DNA of 64,000 nucleotides, taken from Clostridia bacterium (GTDB taxonomy: Bacteria > Bacillota > Clostridia > Christensenellales > Borkfalkiaceae). The translations under genes were made by a program, and so were the position numbers. The DNA is taken from contig JAFTSN010000027.1 in the NCBI GenBank assembly GCA_017467275.1, positions 62,001-126,000 on the forward strand, in the 5' to 3' direction. The notes under the pieces are model-generated. The model saw nothing but the letters and a program-made list of their open reading frames with translations, was not told the DNA's origin and ran no database searches. Numbering within the stretch: position 1 is the first letter of the stretch; the number at the start of each line of letters is the position of its first letter. Below are positions 58,901-64,000 of the stretch, one piece after another.

Positions 58901-60364
58901 CTAAATCCATTCTTTAAAAACGTCTTTGAGCGCAGGGTACAGCCGCTTGAAGGTCTGATATTTTTCCTCATACGCCGATTGCAGTTCACGTTTAGGTAAA
59001 ACGAAATCCCGCGCACGCACAAATCCTCGCGCCGCCTCAGAAACGTTTTTATATTCTCCAGCGCCAACCATGGCAAGCGTCGCCGCACCGTAGGCAGGCC
59101 CCTCCTCCACGCAAACGCGTTCAACCTTAACCCCCAAGACGTTCGCGATGATCTCTCGCCAAAGCCCGCTCTTGGCGCCGCCGCCGCAAATTTTGGTCCG
59201 CTCGATTTTCAAACCGCCCGCCCGCGCAATCTCAAGACAATCCCGAAGCGCAAACGCAACGCCCTCCAAAACGGCAAGCCCCATTTCCGCTCTCGTCGTA
59301 TCGGGGCGCAAACCGATAAACGCACCGCTTGCATTGACGTCGTTATGCGGACTCCGCTCCCCCATGAGATAGGGCAGGAAAAACACGTGATTTTTCCCCA
59401 GCTTTTCCTCCGCGCCTCGAACCGCGCCGTCATAATCCCCGTCGGCAATATTTTCCACCCACCAACGGTTACAGCTCGCCGCTGAAAGAATACAGCCCAT
59501 CAAGTGCCACTTGCCCGTCGCATGTGCGAACGCGTGCAGGGAATTTTTCTCGTCCACAGAGAACGTATCCCCCGCCACAAACAGCGTGCCGCTCGTTCCC
59601 AAGGAAATATTACAATCCCCGTCATCCACGGCACCCACGCCAATCGCCGCCGCCGCGTTATCCCCCGCGCCCGCCGTCACGACCGCATTCAAGAGCCCGT
59701 ATTCCTCTTTCATTCGCCCGATTACCTCATAGCTCTCATAGAGCTTGGGCAACCAAGACTCCTCGACCGAACAGACCGCACACATCTCCTTTGACCAACA
59801 CTTATTTTGAACGTCTAAAAGCAGTGTTCCGCTCGCGTCCGAATAGTCCGTGGAATGCACGCCCGTCATCATATAGGCGAGATAATCCTTGGGGAGCATA
59901 ATCTTCGCAATCCTGCCGAAATTTTCAGGCTCGTGTTTTTTCAGCCACAAGAGCTTGGGCGCGGTAAACCCCGCAAACGCGATATTCGCCGTATACGCGG
60001 AAAGCTTTTCCTTGCCGACCCTCTCGTTCAAATACGCGGTCTCTGCTTCCGTTCTGCCATCATTCCAAAGGATCGCAGGACGGATCACGTTATCCTCCGC
60101 ATCCAAGCACACAAGACCGTGCATCTGCCCGCCAAAGGACACGCCCTTAACGTCCTTCCTTTCGACCATGCCCCCCTCGAACAGCTCCTTTAACCCTGCC
60201 TTGACCGCCGAAAGCCAATCCTCGGGATTCTGCTCGCTCCAACCGTCTTGCGGGTAAAAGATAGGATAGGACTTACTCGCCGAGCGCAAAATGCCTCCGT
60301 TAGAATCGACAAGTAAAAGCTTGACCGCCGAAGTCCCCAGATCAATGCCGATATACGTATTCAT
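58901..60364 (-). CDS. xylB: Xylulokinase
   Basis: This 487-residue FGGY kinase phosphorylates D-xylulose. GIDLGTSAVKLLLVD at the start, SFGGQMHGLVCLD, the catalytic Asp in TAGAGDNAAAAIG and the C-terminal GGGAKSGLWREIIANVLG are family features, and DASGTLLLDV is the xylulokinase signature area. It lies 9 bp after xylA in one operon. No signal peptide. The function is supported by both motif and context. Confidence 0.96.
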   Translation of the reverse strand: MNTYIGIDLGTSAVKLLLVDSNGGILRSASKSYPIFYPQDGWSEQNPEDWLSAVKAGLKELFEGGMVERKDVKGVSFGGQMHGLVCLDAEDNVIRPAILWNDGRTEAETAYLNERVGKEKLSAYTANIAFAGFTAPKLLWLKKHEPENFGRIAKIMLPKDYLAYMMTGVHSTDYSDASGTLLLDVQNKCWSKEMCAVCSVEESWLPKLYESYEVIGRMKEEYGLLNAVVTAGAGDNAAAAIGVGAVDDGDCNISLGTSGTLFVAGDTFSVDEKNSLHAFAHATGKWHLMGCILSAASCNRWWVENIADGDYDGAVRGAEEKLGKNHVFFLPYLMGERSPHNDVNASGAFIGLRPDTTRAEMGLAVLEGVAFALRDCLEIARAGGLKIERTKICGGGAKSGLWREIIANVLGVKVERVCVEEGPAYGAATLAMVGAGEYKNVSEAARGFVRARDFVLPKRELQSAYEEKYQTFKRLYPALKDVFKEWI

Positions 60365-60373
60365 TATTCCACC

Positions 60374-61690
60374 TTATCGAAAAAGAATATTGTTGATAAT
60401 CCCCTCGAGGCGTTCCTGTTTCCCGCTCCCGGGCAACTCGGGGGAACCCAGTCCGTCCGCATAAGCCGCCAACTCAACAAGACTCGTCTTACCGCTCACG
60501 ATTTTCTTTCCGATCTCGCTCGTTGCAAAGCTTGCATAGCGCTCTTTGATAAACTCGTCGATGCGTCCATCCTCAATAAGCTCCGCCGCTTTAATAAGCC
60601 CGAGCGCAAAGGTATCCATACCGAGCACAAACCCCTCGAACATATCCTCAAAGGTATAGGACGGACGGCGGTTTTTCGCGTCGAAATTAAACCCGCCCGT
60701 AAGCCCGCCTGCCTTCAGCACCTCATACATACACATCGTCGCGGTATACACGTCAAACGGGAACTCGTCTGTATCCCAGCCAAGGAGCATATCCCCCTGG
60801 TTCGCGTCGATCGATCCAAGCATACCGTTAATTGCGGAAATCCGCAGATCGTGCTCAAACGTATGCCCTGCAAGCGTTGCGTGGTTTGCTTCGATATTGA
60901 GTTTAAAATCCTTATCCAACCCATACGCCCGCAAGAACCCAATCGCCGTAGCCGCGTCGAAATCGTATTGATGCTTCATGGGTTCCTTCGGCTTGGGCTC
61001 GATATAAAAATCCCCTGTAAAGCCGATACTGCGCCCGTACTCGACCGCCATTTTCATAAGCCGCGCGATATTATTCTGCTCAAATTTCACGTCGGTGTTG
61101 AGCAAGGTCTCATACCCTTCTCTGCCGCCCCAGAACACGTACCCCACGCCGCCAAGCTTCACGGTGATATCGAGCGCCTTTTTCACCTGCGCCGCCGCAA
61201 ACGCAAACACATCCGCACTGTTTGTCGAGCCTGCACCGTTGCAAAACCGCGGATTGGAGAACATATTCGCCGTACCCCAAAGACACTTGATCCCCGTCTC
61301 TTTCATCTTCTCCAAAATATAATCGGAAATCTCGTCTAAACGGCGGTTGGTCTCCTTAATATCGTCAGCCTCGGGCACGATATCGACGTCGTGAAAACAA
61401 AAATACCCAATCCCGAGCTTTTGCATAAACTCAAAGCCTGCGTCCACTTTCGCTTTTGCATGCGCCATCGTCCCGACTTCTTGTCCAAACGACTTATCCG
61501 CAACGCCCCGACCGAACATATCCGTCCCGTTCGCGCAAAGGTTATGCCACCATGCCATAGCAAACGGCAAATGCTCCTTCATCGTCTTGCCGAGCACGAC
61601 CCTTTCAGCGTCGTAGTACTTAAATGCGAGCGGATTTTTGCTCTGCGCTCCCTCGAATTTAATCGCGGGAATATTCTTGAAAATTTCCAT
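60374..61690 (-). CDS. xylA: Xylose isomerase
   Basis: This 438-residue class II xylose isomerase turns D-xylose into D-xylulose using two metal ions. [33 protein letters not shown] and [18 protein letters not shown] are the metal and substrate sites. GAGG (in GTGAGGTGAACTT) precedes the ATG. Likely promoter: TTGAAA, 17 bp, TAGAAT just upstream. It heads the xylAB operon, divergent from the PocR-AraC regulator. No xylose transporter is in the window. Confidence 0.97.
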   Translation of the reverse strand: MEIFKNIPAIKFEGAQSKNPLAFKYYDAERVVLGKTMKEHLPFAMAWWHNLCANGTDMFGRGVADKSFGQEVGTMAHAKAKVDAGFEFMQKLGIGYFCFHDVDIVPEADDIKETNRRLDEISDYILEKMKETGIKCLWGTANMFSNPRFCNGAGSTNSADVFAFAAAQVKKALDITVKLGGVGYVFWGGREGYETLLNTDVKFEQNNIARLMKMAVEYGRSIGFTGDFYIEPKPKEPMKHQYDFDAATAIGFLRAYGLDKDFKLNIEANHATLAGHTFEHDLRISAINGMLGSIDANQGDMLLGWDTDEFPFDVYTATMCMYEVLKAGGLTGGFNFDAKNRRPSYTFEDMFEGFVLGMDTFALGLIKAAELIEDGRIDEFIKERYASFATSEIGKKIVSGKTSLVELAAYADGLGSPELPGSGKQERLEGIINNILFR

Positions 61691-61742
61691 AAGTTCACCT
61701 CACGTTTATTCTTTCCTATATTCTACTCCTCCCCGCGCCCTC

Positions 61743-61782
61743 TTTCAATGGTTTTATGTTCAAATATAGGTAATTTTGTTCA
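61743..61782 (-). promoter_or_regulatory. xylA promoter region with AraC-type half-sites
   Basis: On the minus strand TTGAAA (plus 61743-61748), 17 bp, and TAGAAT form the xylA promoter. Just upstream of its -35 box TGTTCA occurs at 61757-61762 and again at 61777-61782, exactly 20 bp apart, as direct repeats on the plus strand. AraC-family regulators bind such tandem half-sites two helical turns apart, next to the -35 box. The sites also lie between the two divergent genes. Confidence 0.55.
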
Positions 61783-61835
61783 TTTTTTATGACAAATTTA
61801 TAGACAAACGGCAAATTTTCTGCTATACTGAAAGC

Positions 61836-62690
61836 ATGCAAAGTTTTTTCGACGTCCAACGGCTCAACGGGCTGTTAAAAGATTTCTACACGGCGGTCGG
61901 GATCCGCATTTCCGTTTTCGACGAAAATTTTTCCCTCGTGACGGAATATCCCAAAACCGCCCCCCAATATTGCTCCTATATCCGCGCGACGAAAGCGGGC
62001 GCAAACGGTTGCAAGCAGTGCGATCTCGCCGCCTGTATGCGAGCACGGCAAATGCAGCAAGCACATATCTACGTCTGCCATGCGGGCGTGACGGAAGCAA
62101 TCACTCCCATTCGCTTTGAAAACGGCGTTTTAGGCTATGTAATCCTCGCGCACATGATGCCCCTCGAAAACTATGAAGCCGCCCTTCTCCACGCGTCAAA
62201 GCTTTGCGAAAATTACGGCTTAAACAAAGACGTAGGCTTATCCTATCTCAAAGAAATCGAACCGAGAAGCCGCGAACAAATTCTGGCTAGCACCCATCTT
62301 CTCGACGCCGTATCCTCCTATCTCTACGTAGCCAATCTTGTGAGAAGCGACAAAAAGAGCCTGCCCTTTACCCTTGGAGAATATATCGCACAAAACCTTG
62401 CGGGCGATCTTTCCAGCCGCGCGCTCTGTCGCAAATTTCTCCTTTCTCGCACCAAGCTCTATTCCCTCTCCGTCGAATATTTCGGCATGAGCATATCCCG
62501 CTACGTGCTCTTAAAGCGTATCAACGCCGCAAAAACCCTGCTCGAATCGCAAAAGCTCCGCGTGAGCGAAATCGCAGAAAAAGTGGGCTTTCCCGAGCCC
62601 AACTATTTCAGCAAAGTCTTTAAACGGGAAACAGGCGTTTCCCCAACCGAATATGCACAACAAAAAGAGCCGAACGTAATCCGCCTCTGA
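61836..62690 (+). CDS. PocR-AraC transcription regulator
   Basis: Residues about 5-165 form a PocR sensor domain with C-K-Q-C-D-L-A-A-C-type Cys spacing; known PocR domains sense small compounds such as sugars or diols. The last 100 residues (about 185-280) are an AraC HTH pair (RKFLLSRTKLYSLSVEYFG and KVGFPEPNYFSKVFKRETGVSPTEY). With xylAB in divergent orientation it is the probable xylose-responsive activator. The start is ATG 61836. The promoter TAGACA, 17 bp, TATACT (61824-61829; extended TGC) puts the transcript start at or one base before the ATG, so the mRNA may be leaderless; no ribosome site is seen. Confidence 0.9.
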   Translation: MQSFFDVQRLNGLLKDFYTAVGIRISVFDENFSLVTEYPKTAPQYCSYIRATKAGANGCKQCDLAACMRARQMQQAHIYVCHAGVTEAITPIRFENGVLGYVILAHMMPLENYEAALLHASKLCENYGLNKDVGLSYLKEIEPRSREQILASTHLLDAVSSYLYVANLVRSDKKSLPFTLGEYIAQNLAGDLSSRALCRKFLLSRTKLYSLSVEYFGMSISRYVLLKRINAAKTLLESQKLRVSEIAEKVGFPEPNYFSKVFKRETGVSPTEYAQQKEPNVIRL

Positions 62691-62712
62691 AATATCCTTC
62701 CGATTATTTATT

Positions 62713-62976
62713 TTATAAGCTCAAAATCTGTTTCGCCACAAGCGAGTATTTCCGACGGTATCTTAACAGCGTACTTTCCGATAAAAACAAGCGCAAGCCG
62801 ACTGCAACCCCGCTGCCAACGGTATTCATGCCGTAAAGCGCGCGGATATTCTTCGTATGGTTGGTATATTCCGTCGCGTCATAGATCGTGAAATATTGCA
62901 AAACCTTTTCATAAAGGCTCTCGCCCTTCGCTCCGTCCCTGTCCGCGATCAGCTTTTCAATCTTGTTTCTTCTCAT
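62713..62976 (-). CDS. Small HTH-like protein
   Basis: This 87-residue protein begins MRRNKIEKLIADRDGA and ends in GLRLFLSESTLLRYRRKYSLVAKQIL, which looks like the helix-turn-helix tail seen in small phage-type regulators or sigma-region-4-like proteins (a serine-rich turn then RYRRKY). GGAGG precedes the ATG well. It stands alone on the minus strand, convergent with the PocR-AraC gene. No further family can be given. The 123-bp gap upstream holds inverted CCGCGG repeats. Confidence 0.65.
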   Translation of the reverse strand: MRRNKIEKLIADRDGAKGESLYEKVLQYFTIYDATEYTNHTKNIRALYGMNTVGSGVAVGLRLFLSESTLLRYRRKYSLVAKQILSL

Positions 62977-63099
62977 AAGTACCTCCGTTCAGACGTCCGC
63001 ATCCCCGCGGTCCGTCTCTTTTTTTATTTTCCGCGGGAAAACAGCGAAAAGGAGTTCCCCCTCGCCGTTCCCCCGACTAATTCATGTGATTCCCTTCGC

Positions 63100-63951
63100 T
63101 TAGGAAATAACCGACTTATACCCCTCGTGCACGATCGTTCCGTCCTCGAGCATAACGTAGACAAGCGTATCAATCGGGAATCCCGTCGCAACGTGCAACA
63201 GCTTCACGTGCTTGATCATCTCGTCGTTGGCATTGTAATAACTAATCTCTCTGTAGCCGTAAACAGTGAGAACGTGACCGCCCTGATAATAGTTTTTGTA
63301 TAAGACATCTTGCGTCGAAGATCTCTCGAGGTCACCCAACGGTAACAAGTTAAAGCCGTCCACAAACAGAACGCCAATTTGATTATTGTTTACTGCCTGA
63401 TTCACTGCTGTAAGATCAACCACCCCGTTTGAGACCATAGAGGTATAAGCAATACTCCGCCCGCGGCTCTCCACGTATTGTTGAAGTCCGTTCCGATAGC
63501 CCGCCGCCGTCGTGCCGTTCCCCTCCGTGTTCGTGCCCATGCTCGTATATAAATATGCAATCACGTTATTGACCGCCGTCGTTTGACTGTTATAAAAATA
63601 TACGTTCCGAATCGTTCTTCCCGCCGTGAAATCGGGAATCAATTCGTCGTAATAGCGGTCGTAAAACCCGACAGTAATTGCTCCCGCAACGCAGGCACAA
63701 GTATTTTCATAATCAGAACTGTCATAATATTCTGGAACATTAGAGGTCACGTACCGTTCTCCTGTGTCAACTTTATACGCATAATTGACGTACTCCGTTT
63801 CATTTCTTAAATAGGACGATCCGTTAAAACGGTCAGTCGAATAAGTAAAGGGTGCGTCCGCGTTTGCAAACGCCTTTCCCACCGCCGTGTTCCCCGAAAG
63901 CAACAGACAAACGGACAAAATAGTCGCCATAATTTTCTTTGATTTTTTCAT
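63100..63951 (-). CDS. Secreted C39-like cysteine peptidase candidate
   Basis: This 283-residue protein has a signal peptide (MATILSVCLLLSGNTAVGKAFA). ENTCACVAGAITVGFYDRYYDELIP (about residues 80-104) has the Cys and YYDRY pattern of C39-like papain-fold peptidases, and GGHVLTVYGYREI (about 238) supplies the His; the Asn/Asp partner could be in HVATGFPID. No cell-wall anchor is seen. It may be a processing or defence-related secreted peptidase. The ribosome site AAGGAGGAAAAAATA precedes the ATG; the promoter may lie partly beyond the window end. Confidence 0.7.
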   Translation of the reverse strand: MKKSKKIMATILSVCLLLSGNTAVGKAFANADAPFTYSTDRFNGSSYLRNETEYVNYAYKVDTGERYVTSNVPEYYDSSDYENTCACVAGAITVGFYDRYYDELIPDFTAGRTIRNVYFYNSQTTAVNNVIAYLYTSMGTNTEGNGTTAAGYRNGLQQYVESRGRSIAYTSMVSNGVVDLTAVNQAVNNNQIGVLFVDGFNLLPLGDLERSSTQDVLYKNYYQGGHVLTVYGYREISYYNANDEMIKHVKLLHVATGFPIDTLVYVMLEDGTIVHEGYKSVIS

Positions 63952-64000
63952 TATTTTTTCCTCCTTGAGTTATGCCGCTATATATATAACAATTCAAAAA

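Overview
The window looks like a chromosomal segment of an anaerobic Bacillota (Clostridia) gut bacterium, possibly of the Christensenellales type; that placement is inference. Support comes from strong AGGAGG-type ribosome binding sites, sigma-A promoters (TTGACA-17-TATAAT), lipobox lipoproteins, the sua5 / ywlE-type phosphatase / rpiB / upp gene order known from Bacillus subtilis, a DnaD-type primosome gene and an intracellular glycan-degrading enzyme set served by a CUT1 ABC importer. No rRNA, CRISPR array, transposase or intact integrase was seen. The genetic code is standard.

Region A (1-36904, all minus strand) is a roughly 37 kb glycan-utilisation operon whose genes mostly overlap (ATGA or TAATG) or lie within 60 bp of each other. 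In transcription order it encodes an alpha/alpha-barrel-like protein, a GH10-type enzyme, two CUT1 permeases, a solute-binding lipoprotein (no ATPase), a secreted GH123/DUF4091-type protein, two glycan-binding-like lipoproteins, a 1350-residue lipoprotein with four copies of an undescribed ~290-residue unit, a clan GH-D enzyme, a second modular lipoprotein, a 51-residue small protein, a third modular secreted protein, a GtaA-type protein, two divergent GH20-like enzymes, an esterase, a domain-swapped GH3, an unassigned protein, a DUF4091 protein and a GH20 hexosaminidase cut by the window edge. Surface lipoproteins probably capture glycan, the importer moves fragments in, and leaderless enzymes finish them in the cytoplasm. 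Upstream lie overlapping divergent promoters, a perfect 20-bp palindrome with the core of a symmetric lac operator, and a divergent ArsR-type HTH regulator fused to a ligand-domain-like C-terminus (37311-38264).

Region B (38.3-41.9 kb) is an AT-rich island next to tRNA-Leu(CAG). It holds a lipoprotein behind a structured leader (long hairpin plus terminator/antiterminator-like pair) and a small protein with a PD-(D/E)XK-like motif. Related repeats flank it, including 146-bp tandem repeats on the tRNA side.

Region C (42.0-53.3 kb, minus) is core housekeeping: pepE, upp, rpiB, ywlE-type phosphatase with an AT-hook-like tail, sua5, dnaB, pepF, a membrane protein, degV, lepB, a DUF951 protein and an alpha/beta-hydrolase-fold protein that lacks its nucleophile. 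Region D (53.3-58.9 kb) has a DnaD protein fused to what looks like the N-terminal part of a DnaI/DnaC loader without its ATPase, tRNA-Ser(GGA) with a duplicated 3' end, three candidate structured RNAs with their own promoters, an HSL-type esterase and two paralogous lipoproteins. Region E (58.9-64.0 kb) has xylAB with a divergent PocR-AraC regulator and a two-half-site operator candidate, a small HTH-like protein and a secreted C39-like cysteine peptidase candidate.
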